A DNA stretch of 64,000 nucleotides from Pelomonas sp039929605 (GCF_039929605.1 NZ_JBDSQX010000114.1:1-64000), one strand, 5' to 3'. Positions 35,645-43,394 are shown, counted from the first letter of the stretch. The notes: generated from the sequence alone by a model not told the origin. A program made the numbers and translations.

Positions 35645-36883
35645 ATGTTCACGAGCTTGATCACCCCACCCCCCGCCGCCACCGCGCCCGCGCACGAGCG
35701 CTTCGTGCACCTCGCTCGCCTGGCCTTGGCCAGCGGCCAGTTCGGCAAGCTGCTGCTCTCTGGCCCGGTGGGCGATGAAGAGGAGGTCGAGCGCCTGACC
35801 GTGCGCCTGGTCGAGTTGCGCGGCGAGCCGGCGTTGAGCTTCCTGTGGCGGCACCGCACCAAGGACGTCACCAAGAACCATGCGCCCGAGGCCGGCCTGG
35901 CCGAGCTCGCCACGTTGCTGGGCACGCGGTTTCGCAATGCCCACCTGCATACGTCCACCGAGGAGGTGCAGTTCGCCGTCAGCCGCAAGGGCCGCGAAAC
36001 GCTGCGGGTGACGCGCCTGGACGCAGCCAGCGGTGCCGAAGCTCCCGCGCCCGCCGCGCACGACAAGGCCAAGCAGCGCCCGCTGGACATGGCCCGGCCG
36101 GTCTGGTCGGCGCTGGGCCTGACCCACCTCGTCAAGGGCGAGCCGGCGCTCGTGCCCGCCATGGCGCGCAAGTGGAAGCAGATCAACCGCTTCGTCGAGA
36201 TCCTGTCCTCGGCGGTCGATGAGGCCGGCCTGCAAGGCCCGGTGCGCGTGGCCGACTTCGGCTCGGGCAAGGGCTATCTGACCTTTGCCGTGCACGACTG
36301 GTTGCAGGCCCACGGCCTGGCACCGCGGGTGACCGGCATCGAGCTGCGTGACGACATGGTCAAGCTCTGCACGGCCATCATCGACAGCGAGAACATCACC
36401 GGCCTGCGTTTCGATCAGGGCGACGTGCGCACGCAGGCCGTGCAGCCGCTGGACGTGATGATCGCCCTGCACGCCTGCGACATCGCCACCGACCATGCGC
36501 TGCACGTCGGCCTGCAGTCGGGCGCGCGGGTCATCATGAGTTCGCCCTGCTGCCACAAGGAGCTGCGCCCGCAGATGACCATGCCGGCCGTGCTGCGGCC
36601 CATGCTGCAACACGGCATCCACCTGGGCCAGGAGGCCGAGATGGTCACCGACTCGCTGCGTGCGCTGCTGCTGGAGAGCCAGGGCTACCGCACCCAGGTG
36701 TTCGAGTTCATCGCGCTGGAGCACACCAGCAAGAACAAGATGATCCTGGCCGTCAAGGCGCAAGGGCTGGCCGCCGAGGCCCTGGCCGCGCGGCGGGCCG
36801 AGCTGCTGGCGCAGATTGCCGAGATCAAGCGCTTCTACGGGCTGCGGGAGCAGCGGCTGGAGCAGTTGCTGGCGGCGGGCTGA
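35645..36883 (+). CDS. SAM-dependent methyltransferase of unknown substrate
   Basis: A 412-residue protein with a class I methyltransferase domain in the C-terminal half. Motif I is VRVADFGSGKGYLTFAVHDW; later come MIALHACDIATDHAL and MSSPCCHKELRPQM, as in the Methyltransf_32 family. The N-terminal 170 residues form a separate domain (FLWRHRTKDVTKNHAP ... STEEVQFAVSRKGRETL). RNA is a common substrate class for this family, but nothing here proves it. The frame opens at TTG 35627; ATG 35645 is more likely. Confidence 0.83.
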   Translation: MFTSLITPPPAATAPAHERFVHLARLALASGQFGKLLLSGPVGDEEEVERLTVRLVELRGEPALSFLWRHRTKDVTKNHAPEAGLAELATLLGTRFRNAHLHTSTEEVQFAVSRKGRETLRVTRLDAASGAEAPAPAAHDKAKQRPLDMARPVWSALGLTHLVKGEPALVPAMARKWKQINRFVEILSSAVDEAGLQGPVRVADFGSGKGYLTFAVHDWLQAHGLAPRVTGIELRDDMVKLCTAIIDSENITGLRFDQGDVRTQAVQPLDVMIALHACDIATDHALHVGLQSGARVIMSSPCCHKELRPQMTMPAVLRPMLQHGIHLGQEAEMVTDSLRALLLESQGYRTQVFEFIALEHTSKNKMILAVKAQGLAAEALAARRAELLAQIAEIKRFYGLREQRLEQLLAAG

Positions 36884-36901
36884 AGCCGGGCGAGCCCCGC
36901 T

Positions 36902-37132
36902 TCAGCCCGGTTTGGCGAACAGCGACTGCAGCAAGCTCTGCGCCCGCTGCAAGCCTTCCTCCGTGAATATCACGGACTTCGCCTTGCCCACCGGGTCGCT
37001 GATCCGCCCTTTCTCATGCAGCCGGCCCATCGCGTCCCAATCGAAGGATTTCCAGGCACGCTGACCGTCATGCAGGCCCGGCAGCAAAAGGGCCAGCACG
37101 GTCTCGTCGATGCGTTCGGTATCCAGGTTCAT
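36902..37132 (-). CDS. DUF6429-family small protein coupled to the integron integrase
   Basis: A 76-residue protein: MNLDTERIDETVLALLLPGL, HDGQRAWKSFDWDAMGRLHE, then KGRISDPVGKAKSVIFTEEG. This looks like DUF6429, a short winged-helix-like family without known function. Its ATG overlaps the TGA of the integrase reading frame (ATGA), so it would be the second gene of an integrase operon. A role in integron activity is an open possibility, not shown. Confidence 0.72.
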   Translation of the reverse strand: MNLDTERIDETVLALLLPGLHDGQRAWKSFDWDAMGRLHEKGRISDPVGKAKSVIFTEEGLQRAQSLLQSLFAKPG

Positions 37133-38203
37133 GAAGCCTCCGGTCGAGTCATGGCAAGCGCATCAAGCGGCGAGCGCATCGCGCCGCCGCCGAGCTTGAG
37201 CACGTGGGTGTAGATCATCGTGGTGGCCACGTCGGAGTGACCCAGGAGTTCCTGCACGGTGCGGATGTCGTAACCGGCCTGCAGCAGGTGGGTAGCGAAG
37301 CAATGGCGTATGGGGCGTGGCAGGTTGAACGATGCCTGCTGCGGCGACTGCACGCTTGAAGGCGCGCTGGAATGTCTGGTCGTAGAGGTGGTGCCGCCGC
37401 ACCACGCCGCTGTGCGGGTCCGTCGAATGGTGCCCCTGAGGGAACACCCAAAACCACGACCAGGCGTGCCCTGCGCGCGGGTACTTGCGCTCCAGGGCAT
37501 GGGGCAGCTCGACCCCACCCTGGCCAGCCGCAGCGTCCGCAGCCCAGACGGCATGACCATTTGCCAGTTGGCCTTTCAGCCCGTCCTGCAGGGCTGAAGG
37601 CAGCATCACGACTCGGTCCTTGTCGCCTTTGCCGGAACGCACGATCAGTGCCTGGTGGGCAAAGTCCACATCCTTGACCCGCAACTGCAACGCCTCCTGG
37701 AGCCGCAGGCCCGTTCCGTACAACAGGCGCGCCAAGAGGCGGTGTTCGCCCTCCCAGCCTCGCAGCACGGCCCCCACTTCGTCGCGCGTCAGCACTACCG
37801 GTAGACGGCGCCGCACCGCCGGGCGCCCAATGCTCGATAGCCAGGGTAAATTCACGTCGAGCACCCGGGTGTAGAGAAACAGAATCGCTGACAGCGCCTG
37901 GTTGTGTGTTGACGCCGCCACTCCGCGCTCGGCCGCGAGCCACTGCAAAAACGCCTCCACTTCGGCGGCGCCCATCTCAGAGGGATGGCGCAGACCATGA
38001 AAACGGATGAAGGCGCGACACCAATGGACATAGGCCTGTTCAGTGCGACGGCTGTAATGCATGTACCTAATGCGCTCGCGCAGTTGGTCCATCAGTCTTG
38101 GGGCTTTCAGGGGAGGCAGGTTTGCCCCCGCTAGCTGGCGGGGCGCGCGGCGTGCCATCATGGCTGCCCCTTCGCCCATGCCTTGTTTCGCGCCGATGTC
38201 CAT
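37129..38203 (-). pseudogene. intI: Integron integrase IntI, frameshifted
   Basis: A tyrosine recombinase of integrons. The first frame (ATG 38203, with CGGAGGG upstream) runs through MDQLRERIRYMHYSRRTEQA, the first catalytic Arg in LLYGTGLRLQEAL, Lys in SGKGDKDRVV and the integron-specific patch ALERKYPRAGHAWSWFWVFP, up to PATPHT. The family then expects LRH-xFATHLLQ, but the frame goes wrong at about 37309. The second frame supplies RHCFATHLLQAGYDIRTVQE, LLGHSDVATTMIYTHVLKLG (catalytic His and Tyr) and ends at 37129. Compared with the family, about five bases coding for Thr-Leu are missing. The shift separates catalytic His and Arg of box II, so the product should be inactive unless the sequence is in error. 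Confidence 0.9.
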
Positions 38204-38255
38204 GTGCAGACCCTCCGCCCGTTCTCCACGTGACGCACATGCGCCCGCGATGCAA

Positions 38256-38395
38256 TACGCAGACAGCGTATGACTGTATGGAAATACAGTCAACGACCAT
38301 TTTTCCGAGGCTGGTCAAATGCTTAGGTGCGGGCAACCGGTTGGCTATACGCAGACACCCGCTGCATTACGCAGACTGGCGACAACACGTTGAAC
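38256..38395 (+). other. attI recombination region of the integron
   Basis: Between the integrase and the first cassette lie three copies of TACGCAGAC (38256-38264, 38348-38356, 38368-38376) and then GTTGAAC at 38389-38395, matching the core GTTRRRY. Recombination would occur after the G at 38389, so the first cassette starts at 38390. The last two repeats are 20 bases apart, reminiscent of integrase-binding direct repeats in known attI sites. Confidence 0.75.
38274..38289. promoter_or_regulatory. LexA (SOS) box upstream of intI
   Basis: CTGTATGGAAATACAG fits CTGT-N8-ACAG exactly and is flanked symmetrically by A and T. It lies 71 bases before the intI start, in the region where the integrase promoter must be. 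LexA control of integron integrases is established for other integrons. Confidence 0.85.
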
Positions 38396-38399
38396 CGCT

Positions 38400-38783
38400 A
38401 TGCAAACGCTGCTCGTTGATCGCGTCGAGCCTTATTCGGCCGGTGATGAGTGTTCGTCCGTGACGCTGCGCAGCGCGCACGGCCAGATCGACGCCTTTTG
38501 TTTTGCTCGTGACTTGGTAGAAGGCGAACTGGTCGACAACGCCTTGACCGTTCTCGACGCTGAGATTCAAGCGGCCTACCTCTCGGATTGGCCTGAAGAT
38601 TTGAAAACGCAACGATCCGTCGAGCGGATCGAGAAGATCGGCCCCTATGCGTATCGTGGTGTTGGCCGTGTGGTGGATCAAGCTGCCGGCATCATCGAAG
38701 TTCTAGGCTTCCGCATCTACGTCGGCAAGGTCCTCTGCGAAGGGGCAGTGGAGTTCAGTTTCATGCGAGTGGATATTCGATGA
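38400..38783 (+). CDS. Integron cassette protein 1, unknown function
   Basis: A 127-residue soluble, acidic protein (MQTLLVDRVEPYSAGDECSS ...) with alternating strands and no motif I recognise. It starts 10 bases after the attI crossover point and ends five bases before attC1, so it fills its cassette. It has no visible ribosome binding site of the standard type, which is common for first cassettes. Fold hints such as YRGVGRVVDQAAGIIEVLGF suggest a small beta-barrel, but this is only impression. Confidence 0.72.
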   Translation: MQTLLVDRVEPYSAGDECSSVTLRSAHGQIDAFCFARDLVEGELVDNALTVLDAEIQAAYLSDWPEDLKTQRSVERIEKIGPYAYRGVGRVVDQAAGIIEVLGFRIYVGKVLCEGAVEFSFMRVDIR

Positions 38784-38787
38784 ATCG

Positions 38788-38844
38788 GTTCAACCTTTTG
38801 CTGCAGCGGACGGCTTCGCCGCCCGCTGAGCGCGCACGTTGAAC
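38788..38844 (+). repeat. attC site 1 (57 bp)
   Basis: Left core GTTCAAC and right core GTTGAAC fit RYYYAAC and GTTRRRY. Between them is the imperfect palindrome CAGCGGACGGC-TTC-GCCGCCCGCTGAG. The crossover is after G 38838. Confidence 0.88.
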
Positions 38845-38853
38845 AGCAGCCAA

Positions 38854-39303
38854 ATGCGCTTTCGCGTAACCACCATCCAAGACGCCGGTCTTCCAGAGGA
38901 GCTGAACCACGCTTGTCTGTTCCTCGAAGATTGGATCAATCGCGCGGCTGGCGACGCGGATTTCGGCTGGTCCGCAGGAAACATCATGGTCGTGGTATTC
39001 GCTACATCAAGCCTGCCGAAGCCTCCGGCTGCAAGCCGCTTGGTCGGCAACTCTGGAGGCGCCCCATTGCTTGCACTTCATGTGGTGGTCGATCCGATGT
39101 CATTCGGTGAGGCCAATGCATCGTCGGCTCTGGCGCACCTTAGTGAAGGCATTGTGCGAGGGCTACCCGAGAAGCCTGTGCGCAAGCCCCAAAGCCTGGA
39201 CTTTGCGCGTCTCCGGGGTTTCCTAGTCGCAGCCGTTGCGCCGTTTGCCCAACATGCTGCTGTTCAACCCTTCGCTCCAGCGGACGGCTTCGCCGTCCGC
39301 TGA
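38854..39303 (+). CDS. Integron cassette protein 2, unknown function
   Basis: A 149-residue protein beginning MRFRVTTIQDAGLPEELNHA. No known domain is recognised. Residues about 45-60 (GNIMVVVFATSSL) are strand-like, and the C-terminal ten residues (FAPADGFAVR) are encoded by attC2, with the stop codon inside the site. Read-through of a gene into its attC is common in cassettes. TTG 38839 would add five residues; ATG 38854 is chosen. Confidence 0.65.
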   Translation: MRFRVTTIQDAGLPEELNHACLFLEDWINRAAGDADFGWSAGNIMVVVFATSSLPKPPAASRLVGNSGGAPLLALHVVVDPMSFGEANASSALAHLSEGIVRGLPEKPVRKPQSLDFARLRGFLVAAVAPFAQHAAVQPFAPADGFAVR

Positions 39304-39318
39304 GCTTGCACGTTGAAG
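39262..39318 (+). repeat. attC site 2 (57 bp)
   Basis: Left core GTTCAAC, right end GTTGAAG (last base deviates from the pyrimidine consensus). The stem is CAGCGGACGGC-TTC-GCCGTCCGCTGAG, nearly identical to attC1. It overlaps the 3' end of cassette gene 2. Confidence 0.85.
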
Positions 39319-39321
39319 GTC

Positions 39322-39720
39322 ATGAAGCAGAGTCCGTTGCTCGAGTTCAAGTCCGATGCCTTCGCGATCTCTCCCGGTGAGGACGAGGCGACCAATCCCG
39401 GTATCTTCGGAAAGGCTTTGGCGGAGTGGCTCGCGGACGAGCTCAGCGCCCGCGGTCATGCTGCAGGGGAAGTCATCGCCGAAGACTTTGGGTGGTGTGT
39501 ACCCGTTGAATCCAAACCGCACGCTTTGTACGTTGTCTGCGCAAGTTCCGACGAGCAGGCGGACTCTTGGCGTGTGTTCGCGTTTGCGGAAGGCGGTCTG
39601 ATCGGGCGGGTGTTCGGAAAAGACACGCGAGACGAAGACGTTGCGCGTATCTATGGCTTGATCAAGGCGGCCATCACCGCCCGCGTGGATGTTCGTGATC
39701 TCTCGGAGGAGCGCGCATGA
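39322..39720 (+). CDS. Integron cassette protein 3, unknown function
   Basis: A 132-residue acidic protein (MKQSPLLEFKSDAFAISPGE ... GIFGKALAEWLADELSARGH ... GEVIAEDFGWCVPVESKPHA). Proteins of this type are met in cassette arrays, but I know no function. The gene starts four bases after attC2 and its stop touches the left end of attC3. The helix-then-strand layout suggests a compact single domain. Confidence 0.7.
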   Translation: MKQSPLLEFKSDAFAISPGEDEATNPGIFGKALAEWLADELSARGHAAGEVIAEDFGWCVPVESKPHALYVVCASSDEQADSWRVFAFAEGGLIGRVFGKDTRDEDVARIYGLIKAAITARVDVRDLSEERA

Positions 39721-39721
39721 C

Positions 39722-39773
39722 CTTCAACCTGCCAATGGAGCGGACCGCCTTCGGCGTCCGCTCATCTTCACGT
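39722..39773 (+). repeat. attC site 3, left part, split by a group II intron
   Basis: The site reads CTTCAAC (a variant left core), then GGAGCGGACCGCC-TTC-GGCGTCCGCTC, then CTTCACGT. It is interrupted at 39773/39774. The missing right end, TAGCC, is found at 41618-41622 after the intron, so excision would give CACGTTAGCC with a GTTAGCC core. Confidence 0.82.
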
Positions 39774-41617
39774 GTGTGCCGTGCATGGCACGAATCCCGC
39801 CGGGTGGAAGTCCCGGTACCAGGTATCAGCAGAGCCGAAGGTTAGCCAAAGGGCAACTGCGTCGTCGCGAGGCGAGGTGGGGAGGAAGTCCAAGGCGAAA
39901 TCGCGGGGCGATGAACAAAAACCGGATATGAGGCGTGATGCATCTGGGGCGAGTGGGCACGTGACCACCAAGCCCTCCATCTGCAAACCCGGGCGCAATG
40001 CCGGGATGGGTGCATTTTGTAAATCCGGCGCCTATGCGAGGAAGGATTCGTGTCTTACCACGGGAGATCTGCGCGGTGCATGGTGGCAGGTGCGCCATGC
40101 TGGGCGGTGGGCGACTGCCGCTGAAGACCACGCAGAAGTCAGCAAAGGGCGTAGTAGGCGGCGGGCCCGCGGCCGAAGGCCCGAACGCTGTGAGAGCTGG
40201 GGGCGTGCCTGATGGGCGCCGGGACTGCAGCCGAACCGGCTGAACCCGGTGCCGCTGGCGACACGCACGCCCAGCCGATGGATGGCGAACTGCTGGGGCG
40301 CGTTCTCGAACGCGACAACCTGCAACGAGCCTTGAAACAAGTGCGCCGAAACAAGGGCGCGCCGGGAATCGACGGCATGAGCGTCGACGAGTTGCCCAAG
40401 CACCTGGTGCACCACTGGGAGGCCATCAAAGCCGACCTACTGGCCGGACGGTACCGACCGCAGCCGGTGCGTCGCGTGGAGATACCCAAGCCCGATGGAC
40501 GCAAGAGGATGCTGGGCATACCCACCGTGCTGGACCGATTTGTCCAGCAGGCCATTGCGCAGATCGTGCAGGCGCAATGGGAGCCACACTTCCACCCCGA
40601 CAGCTACGGCTTCAGGCCCCAACGCTCGGCGCATCAAGCGGTGCGCAAACTGCAGGCGGACGTCAAGGACGGACACGGCTGGGTCGTGGACCTCGATCTG
40701 GAAAGCTTCTTCGACCGGGTCAACCACGACCGGCTGCTGCATCGGCTGCGACAGCATGTGGACGACCGGGCGCTACTGCGCCTGATCGCGGCGTTCTTGA
40801 AGGCCGGAGCCTGGGTAGACGGGCACCGGGAGCCCGGCATCATGGGGGTGCCGCAAGGCGGCCCACTGTCGCCGGTGCTGGCCAATGTGGTGCTCGATGA
40901 GATGGACTGGGAACTGCACCGGCGCGACCACCGCTTTGCCCGCTACGCCGATGACTGCAACATTGCGGTCAAGAGCGAACGTGCGGGACAGCGGGTGATG
41001 CACAGCGTGACGCGCTGGATCGAAGACTCACTGAGGCTCACAGTGAATACACGAAGAAGCGCCGTTGATCGGCCCTGGAACCGCAAGTTCCTGGGCTTCA
41101 CGCTCAGCCGCCGCGACACGAGACTGAAGGTGGCCGACACGGCCATCGACAAGCTCAAGGACCGCGTGCGAGAACTGAGCCGCCGAACACGAGGCCAAAG
41201 TTTGAGCCAGATCGTCGCGGAGCTGAGAGAAACCCTGCTTGGCTGGAAAGCGTACTTCGGTGTGACCGAAGTTCTGAGCCCTCTGCGCGAGTTGGACAAA
41301 TGGATTCGGCGACGGTTACGCTGCTACGCATGGAAGCAATGGGGACCGAGGGGCTACCGCGAGCTGCGCAAGCGTGGCGTGTCTGTGCGCGAAGCATGGA
41401 ACGTCAGCAAGAGCGCGCATGGCCCATGGCGAATCTCGCAAACCCCGGCACTATCGGTGGCCATGCCAACGAGTTTCTTCAGCGCAATGGGCCTGCCAAC
41501 TCTGGCGCCAGCCAGGGCCTGAAGCGCATGCATTCAACACAGCGAACCGCCGTGTACGTGACCCGTATGCACGGTGGTGTGGGAGGGAGGGGCCGTGAGG
41601 TTCCTTCCTATCCCGAT
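39774..41617 (+). mobile_element. Class C group II intron (attC-type), apparently complete
   Basis: The element starts with GTGTGCC, the usual GUGYG-type 5' end. It carries a structured leader to 40211 with no other gene, an internal reverse-transcriptase gene, then domain V (GAACCGCCGTGTACG paired with CGTATGCACGGTGGT around 41544-41576) and domain VI (about 41579-41612), and ends CCCGAT. The 1,844-bp length and the insertion within an attC stem end fit group IIC-attC introns, which home to attC sites. The boundaries are inferred from exon reconstruction. Confidence 0.85.
40212..41522 (+). CDS. ltrA: Group II intron reverse transcriptase / maturase
   Basis: A 436-residue intron-encoded protein. 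RT blocks are visible: GAPGIDGMSVDELPKHL, RRVEIPKPDGRKRMLGIPTV, DRFVQQAIAQIVQ, SYGFRPQRSAHQAV, WVVDLDLESFFDRVNHDRLL, GVPQGGPLSPVLANVVLDEM and the catalytic FARYADDCNI. A maturase domain follows (FLGFTLSRRDTRLKVADTAI ... LLGWKAYFGVTE). There is no HNH endonuclease domain, as expected for class C. All blocks are intact, so the element may be active. Confidence 0.92.
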   Translation: MGAGTAAEPAEPGAAGDTHAQPMDGELLGRVLERDNLQRALKQVRRNKGAPGIDGMSVDELPKHLVHHWEAIKADLLAGRYRPQPVRRVEIPKPDGRKRMLGIPTVLDRFVQQAIAQIVQAQWEPHFHPDSYGFRPQRSAHQAVRKLQADVKDGHGWVVDLDLESFFDRVNHDRLLHRLRQHVDDRALLRLIAAFLKAGAWVDGHREPGIMGVPQGGPLSPVLANVVLDEMDWELHRRDHRFARYADDCNIAVKSERAGQRVMHSVTRWIEDSLRLTVNTRRSAVDRPWNRKFLGFTLSRRDTRLKVADTAIDKLKDRVRELSRRTRGQSLSQIVAELRETLLGWKAYFGVTEVLSPLRELDKWIRRRLRCYAWKQWGPRGYRELRKRGVSVREAWNVSKSAHGPWRISQTPALSVAMPTSFFSAMGLPTLAPARA

Positions 41618-41625
41618 TAGCCGCC

Positions 41626-42072
41626 ATGCCGCTCAGGGTCGCGTTTCTTCTCTATGTTGCAGGCGCGCTATACGCTGCGCTCATGTACCTACTCGGGCCC
41701 GTGATCCCGCTTGCCACGATTGCGCTTGGGTTCGGATTGCTTGTCATTCCATACCTCATGTTGGAATGGGTGGCCACCCCGGCCGTGGCGCTAGTCATGG
41801 GAATTCAATCTCGTTGGTGGTCCGTGCCAGCAACACTCGTGTTTGGAGTGCCACTCGTCGTCCTGCTTACCGTTATCACGCCTGTCGTTGGCTCGGGCAG
41901 TGAGTCACTGAATGTTCCGGTTCCGTGGCTGGCGGTGTATTCAAAGAGCAAGTCAAGCATCATGCCAATTCTTCGCGAGCGCCTCTTGTGGTGGGGCGCT
42001 CTGTACACCTTTAGCCTGCTCGTCGGTTGGGCGAGTCGCCGCGTTCTTCCACCTTCTGAAAATGGCGGCTAA
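41626..42072 (+). CDS. Integron cassette protein 4, predicted membrane protein
   Basis: A 148-residue protein with about four transmembrane helices (VAFLLYVAGALYAALMYLLG, IALGFGLLVIPYLMLEWVA, LVFGVPLVVLLTVITPVV and a last helix near LWWGALYTFSLLVGWA). Its ATG is nine bases after the intron's 3' end, and its stop lies in the left core of attC4. It is not recognised as a known family. Confidence 0.68.
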   Translation: MPLRVAFLLYVAGALYAALMYLLGPVIPLATIALGFGLLVIPYLMLEWVATPAVALVMGIQSRWWSVPATLVFGVPLVVLLTVITPVVGSGSESLNVPVPWLAVYSKSKSSIMPILRERLLWWGALYTFSLLVGWASRRVLPPSENGG

Positions 42073-42144
42073 CCCTTCCATCGAGGGGACGTCTACGAGT
42101 GGGATTCTCCCACTTGCGGCCACCCCTCATTTCAAACGTTGGGC
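42067..42144 (+). repeat. attC site 4 (78 bp)
   Basis: Left core GGCTAAC and right core GTTGGGC. The longer stem contains GAGGGGACGTCTACGAGTGGG paired with CCCACTTGCGGCCACCCCTC (quoted in two arms). It belongs to a second attC type, shared with site 6. Confidence 0.85.
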
Positions 42145-42157
42145 AACGTTGTGCATC

Positions 42158-42412
42158 ATGAAAGACCGCTCCGGCGCTCGTCGCTATTGGATCGTTGCAG
42201 CAGCTTTCGGCGCCTTTATCCTTTGCAGCGTCGGAGCTGCGATCCTTGTTGGTCTGATGCCGTCGTTTGAAGAGAAGTGCGTCCAGCAATGCGAGCCATT
42301 GGGGTTGGAAGGGCGGATGGTGTCCACATACCCGAAGGAGATGGCCGGTGCGCGTGGGGGTCCCAAGGAATGCAGGTGTCTCAGCAGTGGGGCGGCTCAG
42401 GGCAGGCAATGA
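42158..42412 (+). CDS. Integron cassette protein 5, small single-pass membrane protein
   Basis: An 84-residue protein with a basic N-terminus (MKDRSGARRYW), one transmembrane helix (IVAAAFGAFILCSVGAAILVG) and a periplasmic tail with four Cys residues (EKCVQQCEPLG ... PKECRCLSS). The paired cysteines suggest disulphide bonds. It fills the cassette between attC4 and attC5. The function is unknown. Confidence 0.62.
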   Translation: MKDRSGARRYWIVAAAFGAFILCSVGAAILVGLMPSFEEKCVQQCEPLGLEGRMVSTYPKEMAGARGGPKECRCLSSGAAQGRQ

Positions 42413-42422
42413 ACTTCGTGCG

Positions 42423-42479
42423 GCACAACCCATCACTGCAGCGGACGGCTTCGCCGTTCGCTGAGTTTCAACGTTTAGC
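42423..42479 (+). repeat. attC site 5 (57 bp)
   Basis: The stem CAGCGGACGGC-TTC-GCCGTTCGCTGAG is almost the same as in sites 1 and 2. The left core GCACAAC and the right core GTTTAGC both deviate from consensus by one base, so the site may be weaker. Confidence 0.8.
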
Positions 42480-42496
42480 CCCCAAGGAGGAACCAC

Positions 42497-43039
42497 ATGG
42501 CCGATGAAGAGATCACGCGGAGTCGTACCCGCATTGCCTATCAAAACAAGTGGATGACGGTACGAGAGGATCAAATCGTCCGAGCGAACGGAAGCGCGGG
42601 CATCTACGGCGTGGTGGAAAAGGCAGACTTCGCCGTCATCGCGGCAGTCGACAACGGACACATCTACCTCGTCCAGCAGTACAGGTACCCGGTCCAAGGT
42701 CGTTTCTGGGAGATGCCTCAAGGCTCTTGGGAGCAGCTCACGCTGGACCCGCTTGTCTTGGCCAAAGCAGAATTGGAAGAGGAGACGGGCATTGTCGCTC
42801 GCTCAATGGTGCACGCGGGGCACCTCTTCCTCGCGTATGGTTTCTCAACGCAAGGCTACAACGTCTTCTTCGCTTCAGAACTCGAGTACGGTGCTCCCAA
42901 ACTGGATATTGAGGAACATGGGTTGATCGCCAAGCGTTTCAAGATCACAGAAGTGGAACAAATGATCCAGGCTGGAACGATCAAGGACGCCTCGACGGTT
43001 GCCTCATTTGGGCTTCTTCGCCTCAAGGGTCTCCTTTGA
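42497..43039 (+). CDS. Integron cassette protein 6, Nudix hydrolase
   Basis: A 180-residue Nudix enzyme. It has YGVVEKADFAVIAAVDNGHI, LVQQYRYPVQGRFWEMPQGS and the catalytic helix LAKAELEEETGIVA. The segment between the Gly and the first Glu of the box (GSWEQLTLDPLVLAKAE) is in the arrangement of ADP-sugar pyrophosphatase-like members. It has an AGGAGG ribosome binding site in CCCAAGGAGGAACCAC. Nudix genes are known cassette cargo. The substrate is unknown. Confidence 0.82.
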   Translation: MADEEITRSRTRIAYQNKWMTVREDQIVRANGSAGIYGVVEKADFAVIAAVDNGHIYLVQQYRYPVQGRFWEMPQGSWEQLTLDPLVLAKAELEEETGIVARSMVHAGHLFLAYGFSTQGYNVFFASELEYGAPKLDIEEHGLIAKRFKITEVEQMIQAGTIKDASTVASFGLLRLKGLL

Positions 43040-43058
43040 AGTCCGCCCAGCATTGGTG

Positions 43059-43136
43059 GGCTAACCCTTCCATCGTGGGGGCGTCCACAAGCGGGCTTCG
43101 CCCACTTGCGGCCGCCCCTCAGGTCAAACGTTGGGC
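43059..43136 (+). repeat. attC site 6 (78 bp)
   Basis: Left core GGCTAAC, right core GTTGGGC, and a long stem closely matching site 4 (CCCTTCCATCG, then GCGTCCACAAGCGGG pairing with CCCACTTGCGGCCGC). The crossover is after G 43130. No further attC is recognised downstream. Confidence 0.85.
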
Positions 43137-43139
43137 ATC

Positions 43140-43394
43140 TCAGTAGTGGTATCGAAGCTGGGCCAGCAGAAGAGAACCACTTTCGATCTTGTAGACCACG
43201 CGGTGCTCGTCGTTGATGCGCCGTGACCAAAATCCGGAGAGAGCGTGCTTGAGCGGTTCAGGCTTTCCAACACCAGCAAACGGGTCGCGCTTCACTTCGG
43301 CAATCAGCTTGTTGATTCGCTCAACCATCTTCTTGTCTTGCTTTTGCCAGTAAAGGTAGTCTTCCCATGCCTCGTCAGCGAAGATCAGTTTCAC
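43140..43394 (-). CDS. yoeB: Toxin, Txe/YoeB family (integron cassette 7)
   Basis: An 84-residue ribosome-dependent mRNA endonuclease. It begins MKLIFADEAWEDYLYWQKQD and keeps the catalytic set: Glu in AEVKRDPFAG, Arg in FWSRRINDEHRVVY and the C-terminal His-Tyr of LRYHY. It lies downstream of its antitoxin with an ATGA overlap and is oriented against the other cassettes, as is usual for toxin-antitoxin cassettes with their own promoter. The stop is four bases from attC6. Confidence 0.93.
   Translation of the reverse strand: MKLIFADEAWEDYLYWQKQDKKMVERINKLIAEVKRDPFAGVGKPEPLKHALSGFWSRRINDEHRVVYKIESGSLLLAQLRYHY

Noticed and set aside
36886..36910. CCGGGC / GCCCGG inverted repeat between the methyltransferase and DUF6429 genes
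   Set aside because: The stem is only six pairs with a 13-base loop and no T-run, so I do not call it a terminator.
37300..37320. Programmed frameshifting in the integron integrase
   Set aside because: There is no slippery heptamer at the junction, and the family comparison implies missing bases; a mutation or sequence error is simpler.
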